Shown one piece after another: positions 24,120-32,814 of a stretch of 42,035 bases of DNA; position 1 is the first letter of the stretch, and each line of letters begins with the position of its first letter. The stretch covers positions 1 through 42,035 of the forward strand of contig JAHBUH010000031.1 of the NCBI GenBank assembly GCA_019638185.1, in the 5' to 3' direction. The notes beneath the pieces are model-generated. The model saw only the letters and a list, made by a program, of their open reading frames with translations. It had not been told where the DNA came from and made no database searches. A program made the translations under genes and the position numbers. The stretch comes from Leadbetterella sp. (GTDB lineage Bacteria > Bacteroidota > Bacteroidia > Cytophagales > Spirosomataceae).

Positions 24120-25352
24120 ATGCTCATAACCAATATCCGTCACCTCATTAACGTCCGCCCGAACACCGGACCCCTCCGCGGAAACCAGCTGGCTGAAATG
24201 CCCGTGCTGGAAAACGCCTATCTGAAAATCGATGACGGCCGGATCACAGAATACGGCCGCATGGAAGACCTGCACCACTTCGGCGACTACCGGATCGTGG
24301 ATGCCGAAGGCCGCTCAGTGCTGCCGGCCTGGTGCGACAGCCACTCCCACCTGGTCTTTGCGGCCTCCCGGGAGACGGAATTCATCGATAAACTTAAGGG
24401 GCTAAGCTACGCCGAAATTGCGGCTAAAGGGGGCGGTATCCTTAACTCTGCCCGGAAGCTGGCCGAAACCGGAGAAGATACGCTTTTTGAGCAGGCACAG
24501 GAAAGGCTGGCAAAGCTCATCCGCCTGGGAACCGGCGCCCTGGAGATCAAAAGCGGCTACGGGCTGAGTGTGGAAGCCGAGCTCAAGATGCTTCGCGTGA
24601 TCCGCCGGCTCAAGGAATGGGCCCCCATTCCCATCAAAGCCACTTTCCTGGGAGCCCACGCCATCCCCCTGGAATACCGCGGAAACCGGCAGGGCTACAT
24701 TGACCTTATCCTGCAGGAAATGCTCCCGGCCATTCACCGGGAAAACCTGGCCGACTATATTGATGTTTTCTGCGAAGAAGGCTTCTTTAGCCGGGCCGAA
24801 ACCGAAGAGATCTGCCGGGCAGGGATAGCTTGGGGTTTAAAACCGAAAATTCATGCTAACCAACTGCACGTTTCCGGCGGTGTGCAGGCCGGTTACAGCA
24901 CCGGAGCCGTTTCCGTAGACCACCTGGAGAGCATTTCTGACGAAGAAATACGGATTTTAGGCCTCCCGGACGCCCCCATGGCCACCCTCCTGCCCACAGC
25001 CGCCTTCTTTCTCCGGATGGCCTTCCCGCCGGCCCGGAGGCTTATTGAGAACCATGCCGCCGTGGTGCTGGCCAGTGACTTTAACCCGGGCTCGTCGCCG
25101 TCCGGCAACATGAACCTGGTGGTTTCCATGAGCTGCATCCAGATGAAAATGCTGCCCGAAGAAGCCATTAATGCCGCCACGATAAACGGCGCCTTTGCCA
25201 TGGAAATAGAAGAAGAAGCGGGAAGCATAGCCGTAGGAAAACGAGCTAACCTCATCATCACCCGGCCCATTCCGTCTGTTGCCTACCTGCCGTATAGTTT
25301 CGGCGAAAACCTGGTGGAGAAAGTGATCATTAACGGCGAGTTTTTTGAATGA
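24120..25352 (+). CDS. hutI: Imidazolonepropionase
   Basis: HutI hydrolyses 4-imidazolone-5-propionate to N-formimidoyl-L-glutamate. The 410-residue amidohydrolase has the metal site HxH in CDSHSHLVFAASRE, the substrate-binding region GGGILNSARK and EIKSGYGLS, a metal-ligand His in KIHANQLHVSGG, a second His in VDHLE, and the conserved Asp in ASDFNPGSSP. It follows hutU by 8 bp, so translation is probably coupled. The gene ends 51 bp before DUF4260. Confidence 0.96.
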   Translation: MLITNIRHLINVRPNTGPLRGNQLAEMPVLENAYLKIDDGRITEYGRMEDLHHFGDYRIVDAEGRSVLPAWCDSHSHLVFAASRETEFIDKLKGLSYAEIAAKGGGILNSARKLAETGEDTLFEQAQERLAKLIRLGTGALEIKSGYGLSVEAELKMLRVIRRLKEWAPIPIKATFLGAHAIPLEYRGNRQGYIDLILQEMLPAIHRENLADYIDVFCEEGFFSRAETEEICRAGIAWGLKPKIHANQLHVSGGVQAGYSTGAVSVDHLESISDEEIRILGLPDAPMATLLPTAAFFLRMAFPPARRLIENHAAVVLASDFNPGSSPSGNMNLVVSMSCIQMKMLPEEAINAATINGAFAMEIEEEAGSIAVGKRANLIITRPIPSVAYLPYSFGENLVEKVIINGEFFE

Positions 25353-25403
25353 ATAAAGCTGTGAGAAAGGCCCTGCGCGGCTCACCGCTAAAATTTTATA
25401 CCA

Positions 25404-25760
25404 ATGAATAATCTCTTAAAACTGGAAGAAGCGGGGCAATTCCTCCTCTCCATCCTACTGTTCAGCCAGCTGGACTACGCCTGGTGGGTCTTCCCGGTCT
25501 GCCTGCTCTTACCGGACCTCTCTATGGTGGGTTACCTGGTTAATCCTAAAACCGGTGCTGCACTGTACAACTTCTTCCACCATAAGCTGGTGGCGGTAGT
25601 GGTCCTGGTTTCCGGATTCTGGCTGAATAATGCGCCGCTTACCCTGGCAGGGGTGATCCTGTTCGGACATTCCGCCATGGACCGGGTTTTCGGGTATGGA
25701 CTGAAATACAACGATAACTTCAAACACACCCACCTGGGATGGATAGGGAAGAAAGCGTAA
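25404..25760 (+). CDS. DUF4260 family membrane protein
   Basis: A 118-residue protein whose hydrophobic segments (about residues 10-35, 55-75 and 78-95) point to three or four short membrane helices. The pattern LSMVGYLVNPKTGAALYNFFHH and AMDRVFGYGLKYNDNFKHTHLGWIGK matches DUF4260, a small family of unknown function. Several His residues in the loops (FFHHK, GHSAMDR, HTHLG) could bind metal or participate in chemistry. It sits between hutI and hutG and its last 22 bases overlap the hutG start, so it is translated with the hut genes. A histidine-pathway role is conceivable, but the family occurs widely outside hut loci and nothing here proves a link. Confidence 0.85.
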   Translation: MNNLLKLEEAGQFLLSILLFSQLDYAWWVFPVCLLLPDLSMVGYLVNPKTGAALYNFFHHKLVAVVVLVSGFWLNNAPLTLAGVILFGHSAMDRVFGYGLKYNDNFKHTHLGWIGKKA

Positions 25761-26722
25761 CCGGTCACTTCATAAAAATAAGCCCGGAATACCTGCAGGA
25801 ATGGGTAAAGTCCCGGGCCGGTGAAACCCGCCTCGGCGAGGTGATCGCCCTGTCTCCCACCCCCCATACCCGCTACGAGATCATCGGCATACCGGAATCC
25901 GTGGGTGTACGGGCTAATCAGGGGATCGGTGGTACGGAAACCGCCTGGCCGGCTTTTCTGAAAGCCTTCCTGAATCTCCAGGCCAACCGCTTCCTGAGCG
26001 GGGAAAATACCTGTCTCTCCGGTTATTTCCAGTTTCCGGATTTCCCCCACAGCGGCATAGAGGAACTTCGGAAAAAAGTGGAGCAGATAGACACCGAAGT
26101 CTCCCGTAAAATCTACGAAATAGTCAGTGCCGGCAGGATACCGGTGGTGATTGGCGGCGGGCATAATAACGCTTACGGTAATCTCAAAGGCGCCTCCCAG
26201 GCCCTGGGCATGCCGGTTTCCGCTATTAACCTGGACGCCCACGCCGACTTCCGGAAGCCGGAGGGCCGGCATTCGGGTAACGGCTTCTCCTACGCCATGA
26301 GTGAGGGCTACCTGGGACAATATTCGGTTTTCGGGCTGCAAAAAAACTATGTTCCGGAATACATGCTCCGGGAGTTCGATACCCTTCCGCAAATCCAGGT
26401 GCAGTACCTCGATGAGCTTTTATCATCTAATGACTTCAGCCAGGCTGTTCAAAGCGCCTTGCAGCATACCGCTTCCCTGCCGCTGGGTATAGAAATAGAC
26501 CTGGATGCCCTGGAAAACGTATTGGCCAGCGCCTCCTCCCCTGTAGGTTTTACCGTGCAGCAGGCGCTCCGCTTTATCCGGGAAGTGAAACCCGCGCCAA
26601 ACCTCACCTACATCCATCTTTGCGAAGGAGCTCAGGAGCTGTACGATGGCCGCACATCTCCTTCCACGGGGAAGCTTCTGGCTGAAATGGTGGCGGAATT
26701 TATCCGAAACGCGGCAGGCTGA
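25739..26722 (+). CDS. hutG: Formimidoylglutamase (arginase family)
   Basis: HutG hydrolyses N-formimidoyl-L-glutamate to glutamate and formamide, the last step of the pathway here. The 327 residues carry the binuclear manganese motifs of the ureohydrolases: GGGHNNAYG, NLDAHADFR and GIEIDLDAL, the last with Glu in place of the Ser of the more usual SxDxD. The start at 25739 overlaps the DUF4260 end by 22 bases; no downstream start gives the complete N-terminus. Other arginase-family members (agmatinase, formimidoylglutamase) share these motifs, but the hut context decides the assignment. No terminator is obvious after it. Confidence 0.92.
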   Translation: MDREESVTGHFIKISPEYLQEWVKSRAGETRLGEVIALSPTPHTRYEIIGIPESVGVRANQGIGGTETAWPAFLKAFLNLQANRFLSGENTCLSGYFQFPDFPHSGIEELRKKVEQIDTEVSRKIYEIVSAGRIPVVIGGGHNNAYGNLKGASQALGMPVSAINLDAHADFRKPEGRHSGNGFSYAMSEGYLGQYSVFGLQKNYVPEYMLREFDTLPQIQVQYLDELLSSNDFSQAVQSALQHTASLPLGIEIDLDALENVLASASSPVGFTVQQALRFIREVKPAPNLTYIHLCEGAQELYDGRTSPSTGKLLAEMVAEFIRNAAG

Positions 26723-26820
26723 AGTGTAACAGTGAACTGATTCTATACCCCATGAAATAGCTGTTAGAAGCCGCTGCGGTTAGCACATCCATAGCTAAAC
26801 TAACATCTCAGGCCCTGAAC

Positions 26821-27807
26821 TTATCCCAGCGCCTCCCTCACCAGGCTCAGCGACTTCAGTTTGGCCTCCATATCATAAAAATACGAGGTAACCATCAGCT
26901 CATCCACGCCCGTATCGGCAATAAAAGCCGACAGGCTCTTCCGCAGCGTTTCCTTACTCCCGATAAACGTATAGCTGAGCATATTTTCCACCATGTATTT
27001 CAATTCCTGGTGCTGGTAGAAAATCTCCGGCAGCGCCTGCGGCGGCATCAGCGGCTGACGGCTGTTCGTCACAATCCCGATAAACATCCGGATCAGGCTG
27101 GTAGATAAAAACTGAGCTTCCTCATCGGTATCCGCCGCGATCACATTCACACAAACCATCATTTTCGGCTTATCGAGGGTAGCAGAAGCCTTAAAATTTT
27201 TCCGGTAAATATCCATGGCCGGGTACAACTGCTGGGGGGCAAAATGAGCCGCAAAAGCATAGGGAAGCCCCATTTCAGCAGCCAGGTAGGCACTGTCCGT
27301 ACTGGACCCCAGGATCCACAGGGGCACCCGGGCACCTTCTCCCGGGAAAGCCCGTACCTTCATATCCTCATCCGTATTGCCAAAATACTTTTGCAGCTGG
27401 CGCACATCAGCCGGAAAGCTGAAAGCCGCATTCAGATTCTCCCGCCGGATGGCCTGGGCGGTAAGCTGGTCAGTTCCCGGCGCACGCCCCAGGCCCAGAT
27501 CTATCCGCCCCGGGTACAGAGCCTCCAGGGTTCCGAACTGCTCCGCCACGATCAGCGGAGAATGGTTAGGAAGCATAATTCCACCGGAGCCCACCCGGAT
27601 CTGCTTTGTCTTTTCCGCCACATGCCCTATTAATACGGCCGTGGCGGAGCTGGCCACATGCGGCATATTGTGGTGCTCAGCCAGCCAGATCCGTTTAAAG
27701 CCCAGGCTTTCCGCATGCCGGGCGGCTTCTACCGTGTGTTCTATGGCTTCTCCCGCACTTCCTCCGTCGCGGATGATCGCCAGTTCCAATATCGATAAAT
27801 CAGTCAA
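26821..27807 (-). CDS. LLM class flavin-dependent oxidoreductase
   Basis: The start is placed at a TTG at 27807 because it is preceded by an AAGGAGG Shine-Dalgarno site with a 4 nt spacer, and the product then begins with the family N-terminus (LTDLSILELA). The long frame to 27927 has a GTG start and an unrelated N-terminus. The 328-residue protein shows the luciferase-like TIM-barrel pattern: WLAEHHNMPHVASS, GSGGIMLPNHSPLIVAEQF and GRIDLGLGRAPGTD near the N-terminus. These enzymes use FMNH2 and oxygen, or F420, on varied substrates; the substrate here is unknown. It lies convergent to hutG. Confidence 0.88.
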   Translation of the reverse strand: MTDLSILELAIIRDGGSAGEAIEHTVEAARHAESLGFKRIWLAEHHNMPHVASSATAVLIGHVAEKTKQIRVGSGGIMLPNHSPLIVAEQFGTLEALYPGRIDLGLGRAPGTDQLTAQAIRRENLNAAFSFPADVRQLQKYFGNTDEDMKVRAFPGEGARVPLWILGSSTDSAYLAAEMGLPYAFAAHFAPQQLYPAMDIYRKNFKASATLDKPKMMVCVNVIAADTDEEAQFLSTSLIRMFIGIVTNSRQPLMPPQALPEIFYQHQELKYMVENMLSYTFIGSKETLRKSLSAFIADTGVDELMVTSYFYDMEAKLKSLSLVREALG

Positions 27808-27820
27808 TGTTCCTCCTTTC
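27807..27820 (-). promoter_or_regulatory. Strong Shine-Dalgarno site that sets a TTG start
   Basis: On the minus strand AAGGAGG followed by AACA and TTG gives an unusually good ribosome binding site for a member of this phylum, where such sites are normally weak. It decides the start of the flavin-dependent oxidoreductase. Confidence 0.8.
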
Positions 27821-27899
27821 TTATTTTCTTTAAAGAACACAGGCGCCCCCGGATAAGTTTGCGGTTCCTGAAATTTGCCCTGCCCGGCAGAGCGGGCAT

Positions 27900-27933
27900 A
27901 AAAATACCCGTGAGAGGAATATCCCACGGGTAA
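27900..27933 (-). terminator. Rho-independent terminator after the CxxC protein gene
   Basis: On the minus strand TACCCGTG and CACGGGTA form an 8 bp stem around a 12 nt loop, followed by TTTTT. It lies 20 bp after the stop codon at 27954 and separates this gene from the flavin oxidoreductase. Confidence 0.75.
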
Positions 27934-27953
27934 ACCAGCCCTGTAAGCTTATT

Positions 27954-28655
27954 TCAGCACCCCTGTAAGGCATAAGATTCAATGATCTTACGCTTTACAA
28001 AATGCTGGGAGGACGACTTCAATCTTTCCGACCGGCAGTGGTCGCAGCTCATCACATGGTATAAAAACGGCCGGCTGACCGAATACTTTTTCCGGGCAAA
28101 AGGTGTAGACAGCTTTCCGCAGATCATGCAGTACTCCTGCTGCCGGGCACTGAGCGGAATATCCAGCATCTCCATGGTGGAAAAAAGCTTAAACTCTTCC
28201 CGGATATATGTTTTCTGGTTCTCCGGCGTCAGCCCGTCTCTCCTGGTTTTCCGCCCGTAAACGAGATTGTCCAGGTCTTCTTCGATCTCCGGGAAACCCG
28301 CATACCGGAAATCCCTGCCGGCCACCCGGGCCACTTTCAGCATCTGCAGAAAACCGTAATCCTGGCTCATCTCCCCGTTCAGTACGCGCAGCGCGATGTC
28401 ATTGGCGTATTCCCGCAACTGTGACGCCGTATCTTTCGGAATATTTAATTCCAGCTCCCCGATACTCAGCAGGAAATACTTCTCTATTTCTTCCGGGGCC
28501 GCCTTGCCCATACCCGCCAGCAGGATCAGGCTCTCCGCGTACCGGCCCGAATCCAGCATCAGCCGGGCCCAGCTGACCATCCGCGTATGATCGAAGCCTT
28601 TTAATAAGCGCTCTACCAAAAGCTCCTCTGTATTCTCTTTGAAATTAATTACCAT
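27954..28655 (-). CDS. Hypothetical protein with C-terminal CxxC pair
   Basis: I choose the ATG at 28655 (MVINFKENTEELL), giving 233 residues; the frame upstream to 28730 overlaps a promoter box and reads as an unlikely N-terminus. The first ~150 residues look helical and repeat-like (a segment MLDSGRYAESLILLAGMGKA resembles a TPR- or HEAT-like unit). The last ~60 residues hold two CxxC motifs, EYCMICG and MSCDHC, spaced about 26 residues apart, a zinc-ribbon pattern. Basic residues follow the second motif. The family is not known to me. Zinc-dependent protein-protein or nucleic-acid binding is the obvious reading, without a known partner. Confidence 0.65.
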   Translation of the reverse strand: MVINFKENTEELLVERLLKGFDHTRMVSWARLMLDSGRYAESLILLAGMGKAAPEEIEKYFLLSIGELELNIPKDTASQLREYANDIALRVLNGEMSQDYGFLQMLKVARVAGRDFRYAGFPEIEEDLDNLVYGRKTRRDGLTPENQKTYIREEFKLFSTMEMLDIPLSARQQEYCMICGKLSTPFARKKYSVSRPFLYHVMSCDHCRSERLKSSSQHFVKRKIIESYALQGC

Positions 28656-28717
28656 AATTTTATGTCTTAAAGCTTCCCAGGCAGAAACTGCAGGTACCGC
28701 TCCCCGTCCGGCTTTTA

Positions 28718-28725
28718 CAAATCTA
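28718..28725 (-). promoter_or_regulatory. -7 promoter box of the CxxC protein gene
   Basis: TAGATTTG on the minus strand matches TAnnTTTG. Transcription would begin near 28711, about 55 nt before the ATG at 28655, which is a reason to prefer that start over the upstream one. Confidence 0.55.
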
Positions 28726-28734
28726 TGCAATAAT

Positions 28735-29084
28735 CCAAATTTTTCTTGATATAATTACATAAACCCGTCTTTTTTATTTTCGCCTTCCGGGAAAGAGGTT
28801 AACCATCTGTCCCCCTGGTAATAAGCACCAACGAAAAACGATCCAAAGTAGTTTACTAAAACAGAATAATATTTTGTCAATAAGCAAAAATATAGGAAAA
28901 TAAGCCTCATATTGAGTGCCAAAATAAAGTAATTTGTCAAAAAATCTATATAATATTCTGCAACACTCCATCAAAAAGTACAAAATGATAAAAACAAGGC
29001 TTAAATAGCACTTTCTAATGAATAATTTTCAAAATTTCAACTATTCTACCCGTAATGGCACTTTTTCCGGCCCTGAATTATAAC
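28735..29084. other. AT-rich intergenic region
   Basis: About 350 bp of AT-rich sequence between divergent genes. Short open frames on the minus strand have no coding character and I do not call them. I see no RNA gene or array. Parts of the sequence are poly-A/T rich, as expected for a divergent promoter region. Confidence 0.5.
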
Positions 29085-29092
29085 TATCTTTG
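29085..29092 (+). promoter_or_regulatory. -7 promoter box of the outer-membrane receptor gene
   Basis: TATCTTTG (TAnnTTTG type) with a T-run at 29062-29066 near the -33 position. The start would be near 29099, leaving a leader of about 60 nt. Confidence 0.55.
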
Positions 29093-29159
29093 CAAGAGAT
29101 TTGCCTCTCCTTATCCTGTTTAGCCGGATCATATCTTAACCGGAACTCTGATCATAACC

Positions 29160-31523
29160 ATGAAGAAACTATTTCTGTTATTTCTCTTTACGTTTCAGCT
29201 ATCCCACGCTCAATTAATCACCTTCACCGTTACCGATGGCACTGAACCCATCCCCGGCGCTACCCTCTTTTTTCAGCTGGGCACGAAGACATTTGCCGGA
29301 GCCACCGATACCAGCGGCATAGCCCGCATCGCACTCGGTGAGAACCTGCGCTATAAAATAAGGGTTTCTGCCGTGGGCTTTGAAACACTGGAGCAGGAGA
29401 TCCTTACCCATAAAAACGAGTTTAAGATAGTGCTGAAAGCCTCCACTACCCAACTGGATGAAGTGGCGGTCATCGCCAAAAAGCCGCTGATCACTCATGA
29501 GGACGACAAGGACATCGTAGACCCGGAACCCCTGACCCGGTCGTCAACAAACGTAATGGAAGTGCTGGAGAAAACACCGGGTATTTTTTCAGATACCGAC
29601 GGCAACTTCTATTTAAGCTCCACCACTCCCGCCAAAATATACATCAACGGCCGTGAGCAGCGGATGGGATCCGGTGACCTGGCCGCCCTGCTCCGGAGCC
29701 TGCCGCCCAATGCCATCGAAAAAATAGAGATCATCCGCACGCCCTCCGCCACCATGGACGCCTCTAATACCGGCGGCACCCTTAACCTGATCCTGCGAAA
29801 AGGCTACAGCATCTTCGGCTCCGGGAGCATCTCCGCCGGCATGAACCAGGGAAGATACGGAAACCGTTTTCTCAATGCCTCCTATAACCGGTCAGCCGGA
29901 AAAACCACCTACTACCTCAATGGTGGCGCCAGCGTGGGAGAAAACTTCAACTTCGTCGAAAATCAAAGAAATATAAATATAACCTCCCGCCTGGACTCCC
30001 GGAGTGAATCCCGCTCCGGGGAACAAAACGGGATGATAGGCTATGGAGTGGCCTATGATTTTACCAAAAAATGGACAGTCTCTTACGACGGCCAGCTCAG
30101 CGGCGGCCACTCGGATAACACCAATAACACCGGCACCGATTCATTTCATGAACTGGAAAAGGAATTTACCAACCAAAACGACATCCACACGGAGGGCAGG
30201 CGAGTTTTCGTCAACCAGAGCCTGAACTCCATTCTGAAATTTGACAGCATCGGCAGCAGGAAGTTGCTGCTGGATTTCTCAGGCTCATTTCTCCGGCCCC
30301 AAAGTGATCAGACCTACGCCAACACCTACAGCACCAAGCCCGGAAATACAGGCGCCGGGCATAACTCCGGCACTTCCGGTTTCTATGCTATACGGGCAGA
30401 GCTGACCTACCTCTTTAAAAACAGGATCAAACTGGAAACCGGCGGAAAACTCTCCATGCAGGATTTTGGCAGCAGGGCGGAATTTACCCGCACGGAAAAC
30501 GCAGTGACCAGCCCGGACCTCTTCCGGACCAATGCATTTGATTTCAATAACCGCATCAGTGCCCTGTACCTGCAGGGAACCCGGAGTTTCGGTGCCTTTT
30601 CACTGAAAACCGGCCTCCGCTTGGAAAACACCTATATGCGCGGACACCAGGTAATTCCCTCAGATACCACCTTTAAAGTCCAGCGAACCGACCTCTTCCC
30701 CTTCCTGTTTTTCGGAAGGAAGATCGCCTCCATTATGGGCATGGAAATGCGGGCCACCCTGGTGGCGCAGCGCACCATAGACCGCCCCGGCTATAACCAG
30801 CTTAACCCCTTCCGCCAATACCTGAATGAATTTACCTATCAATCCGGGAACCCGGCCCTGAAACCCCAGTTTTCCAATAATTTTGAGATGAACGTCAGCG
30901 TGGAAGGTACGCCTATCCTGGCCATAGGACAAAGGCACATCAGCGATATCTTCACGTCTGTGCTCTACCAGGACACGCAAAATCCGCAGGTCACGAACCG
31001 TACCTACGATAACCTGGCCAAAAACAAAGAAACCTACTTCCGGCTCATGGGAGCGCTGCCTCCGGGTGGAAAATACTTCTTTGTGGCCGGTGCCCAGTAC
31101 ACCCTTAATGACTATTCCGGCCTGTACGAAGGCTCCCCCGTTCATTTCAGGCGGGGAACCTGGCGGTTTTTCACCTTTCATGAGTTAAAATTCAATAAAC
31201 AAACCTCCCTCACACTGAACGGGTTCTACATGACCAAAGGCCAGATGCAGTTTACGGAACTGGGGAACTTCGGTAACCTGAACCTGAGCCTGAACCGCCG
31301 TTTTATGAACGATCGCCTGAACCTTACCCTAAATGCTTCCGATGTGCTCTTTACCAATAAGTTCAATTTCCGGATCAGCCAGGGCAATATGATGGCTACC
31401 GGCTCCCAGTACCACGACTCCCGGCGCTTCGGAATTAACCTTCGCTATAACTTTGGCCAGAAAAAACGGACCGAAAACAGCTTTAACCCGGAGATGGGCA
31501 CACCCGATAGCGGCATACAGTAA
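29160..31523 (+). CDS. Outer-membrane beta-barrel receptor with carboxypeptidase-like domain
   Basis: A 787-residue protein with a signal peptide (MKKLFLLFLF, cleavage near SHA-Q), a carboxypeptidase-regulatory-like domain (about residues 20-95, with DTSGIARI and VSAVGFETLEQEI), a plug-like part (VMEVLEKTPGIFSDTDGNFYLSS; AKIYINGREQRM; SLPPNAIEKIEIIRTPSATMDASNTGG) and a long outer-membrane barrel ending near LRYNFGQKKRTENSF. This is the outer membrane beta-barrel (OMP_b-brl_3) type related to TonB-dependent receptors. No clear SusD partner or TonB box adjoins it, so the ligand is unknown. The gene is monocistronic, preceded by its own promoter. Confidence 0.88.
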   Translation: MKKLFLLFLFTFQLSHAQLITFTVTDGTEPIPGATLFFQLGTKTFAGATDTSGIARIALGENLRYKIRVSAVGFETLEQEILTHKNEFKIVLKASTTQLDEVAVIAKKPLITHEDDKDIVDPEPLTRSSTNVMEVLEKTPGIFSDTDGNFYLSSTTPAKIYINGREQRMGSGDLAALLRSLPPNAIEKIEIIRTPSATMDASNTGGTLNLILRKGYSIFGSGSISAGMNQGRYGNRFLNASYNRSAGKTTYYLNGGASVGENFNFVENQRNINITSRLDSRSESRSGEQNGMIGYGVAYDFTKKWTVSYDGQLSGGHSDNTNNTGTDSFHELEKEFTNQNDIHTEGRRVFVNQSLNSILKFDSIGSRKLLLDFSGSFLRPQSDQTYANTYSTKPGNTGAGHNSGTSGFYAIRAELTYLFKNRIKLETGGKLSMQDFGSRAEFTRTENAVTSPDLFRTNAFDFNNRISALYLQGTRSFGAFSLKTGLRLENTYMRGHQVIPSDTTFKVQRTDLFPFLFFGRKIASIMGMEMRATLVAQRTIDRPGYNQLNPFRQYLNEFTYQSGNPALKPQFSNNFEMNVSVEGTPILAIGQRHISDIFTSVLYQDTQNPQVTNRTYDNLAKNKETYFRLMGALPPGGKYFFVAGAQYTLNDYSGLYEGSPVHFRRGTWRFFTFHELKFNKQTSLTLNGFYMTKGQMQFTELGNFGNLNLSLNRRFMNDRLNLTLNASDVLFTNKFNFRISQGNMMATGSQYHDSRRFGINLRYNFGQKKRTENSFNPEMGTPDSGIQ

Positions 31524-31657
31524 GCCTTCAGGTTTCAGCCGGCGGCCTCCGGGTTTTAATTGTGGTGACGGGTTCATCCACCCTTTTATGCTCAATGCTT
31601 ATGGCTCCCCGTTCACAGCTATTACACATTTCTAAGTTACCGTATAAACTTTTTAAT

Positions 31658-31682
31658 AAAGTCTACAATTTTAGTAGACTTT
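31658..31682. promoter_or_regulatory. Palindromic operator candidate upstream of the sulfite exporter gene
   Basis: AAAGTCTAC and GTAGACTTT are a perfect 9 bp inverted repeat around a 7 nt AT spacer. The right half overlaps the position where the -33 element should lie for a weak -7 box (TAAACTTG, 31697-31704). The TAGACT core recurs in the region upstream of the sulfite reductase (see 36607-36628) and, as TAGATT, upstream of the TonB receptor (32815-32828). Confidence 0.55.
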
Positions 31683-31728
31683 AAAGTTTTATGTCGTAAA
31701 CTTGCCCCACATTACAAAACGACACCGT

Positions 31729-32625
31729 ATGCGTCCTGAAACCAGGCAGATTTGGAAAAACCGGATATTTCAGCTCTTAACCATCTTTGGGTGGATGATA
31801 GCCGGGCATATCCTCTTCAGCTTCTTTCCCACCCTGTGGTTCAAGGGGCAGCTGATTAACCTCTGGGACTCGCTGGACAGCAGTATCCTGATTTATATGG
31901 CAGCGGGGTTTATAGCCCAGATGATAGACGGCTCCCTGGGCATGGCTTACGGGGTGAGCGCCACCAGCTTCCTGATGGCTACAGGCCTGCCGCCCGCTGC
32001 GGCCAGCGCCAGTGTGCATGCTTCGGAGATCTTCACCAGCGGGGTTTCGGGGCTCAGCCACCTGACCTTCGGTAATGTAAACAAAAAGCTCTTTCGTTAC
32101 CTGTTGCTTCCCGGCGTGATAGGGGCCATTGTAGGAGCCTACCTGGTGTCATCATTGGGCGACTACAATAATTACATCCGCCCCCTGGTGGCCGCCTATA
32201 CGCTCTACCTGGGTATCCGGATCATCCTGAAAGTAGCCGCTAAAAAGCAGCGGAAGAAGCCCATTAAGCGACTGGGCCTGCTGGCCGGTGCCGGGGGCTT
32301 CCTGGATTCCATCGGTGGTGGCGGCTGGGGGCCCATAGTAAGCTCCACGCTGATCGCTAACGGCAGAAACCCGGTGTATACAATAGGTTCAGTAAACCTC
32401 ACCGAGTTTTTTGTCTCCTTTGCCAGCTCCCTGACCTTTATCTTTGTCATGGGTTTCGGGCACTGGCAGATCATCCTGGGCCTGATCCTGGGCGGGGTCG
32501 TTGCCGCACCCATCGCCGCGTTTATGGTGCGGAAGATCCCCGTAAAACCCATGTTCATCTTTGTGGGAACGGTCATCATCATCACCAGCCTGCGTACCTT
32601 TATGCTGGCGCTGGGCATATTTTGA
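31729..32625 (+). CDS. TauE/SafE (TSUP) family sulfite/sulfonate exporter
   Basis: I choose the ATG at 31729 over an upstream in-frame TTG at 31702, which lies in the presumed -7 box. The product has 298 residues with about eight or nine hydrophobic segments. GFIAQMIDGSLGMAYGVSATSFLM near the N-terminus and GGFLDSIGGGGWGPIVSSTLIANG in the second half are the two pseudo-symmetrical motifs of TSUP transporters. Members move sulfite, sulfonates or related anions across the inner membrane, mostly outward or as uptake proteins. Its place in front of sulfate assimilation genes and the shared operator suggest handling of sulfite or another sulfur anion. Confidence 0.9.
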   Translation: MRPETRQIWKNRIFQLLTIFGWMIAGHILFSFFPTLWFKGQLINLWDSLDSSILIYMAAGFIAQMIDGSLGMAYGVSATSFLMATGLPPAAASASVHASEIFTSGVSGLSHLTFGNVNKKLFRYLLLPGVIGAIVGAYLVSSLGDYNNYIRPLVAAYTLYLGIRIILKVAAKKQRKKPIKRLGLLAGAGGFLDSIGGGGWGPIVSSTLIANGRNPVYTIGSVNLTEFFVSFASSLTFIFVMGFGHWQIILGLILGGVVAAPIAAFMVRKIPVKPMFIFVGTVIIITSLRTFMLALGIF

Positions 32626-32772
32626 GATGGGAGCTATCAGCGGTCAGCTACTAGCCATTAATAACGCCAAATGCTGACAGCTAACCATCAGGGCTAGCTA
32701 AAAGCCAGTGTAACCAACAGCTAATAGCTCGCGGCTCATAGCTGATAGCTCACTGCTCATAGCTAACCCCAA
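32626..32772 (+). repeat. AGCT-rich degenerate repeat block
   Basis: The spacer after the exporter gene consists largely of loosely repeated AGCT, TAGC and GCTA words, such as AGCTATCAG, CAGCTACTAGCC, AGCTAATAGCTC and CATAGCTGATAGCTCA. The unit is about 7-10 bp with many variants and both strands look alike because the word is partly palindromic. I know similar spacers in other Bacteroidota; single copies are also found at 19850-19930 and 26755-26800. No coding potential. Confidence 0.6.
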
Positions 32773-32814
32773 CACACATTAATTCACTAGTTAATTTTAA
32801 ACATATACCATATC

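Noticed and set aside
28900-28960. Similar short strings (GTGCCAAA followed by ATTTGTCAAAAAA) here and at 35498-35540
   Set aside because: Spacing differs and the strings are AT-rich; I could not distinguish a real repeat from chance.
28755-28983. Two overlapping hydrophobic frames on the minus strand
   Set aside because: AT-rich intergenic sequence with Phe/Tyr/Leu bias from base composition; no start signals or conserved pattern.
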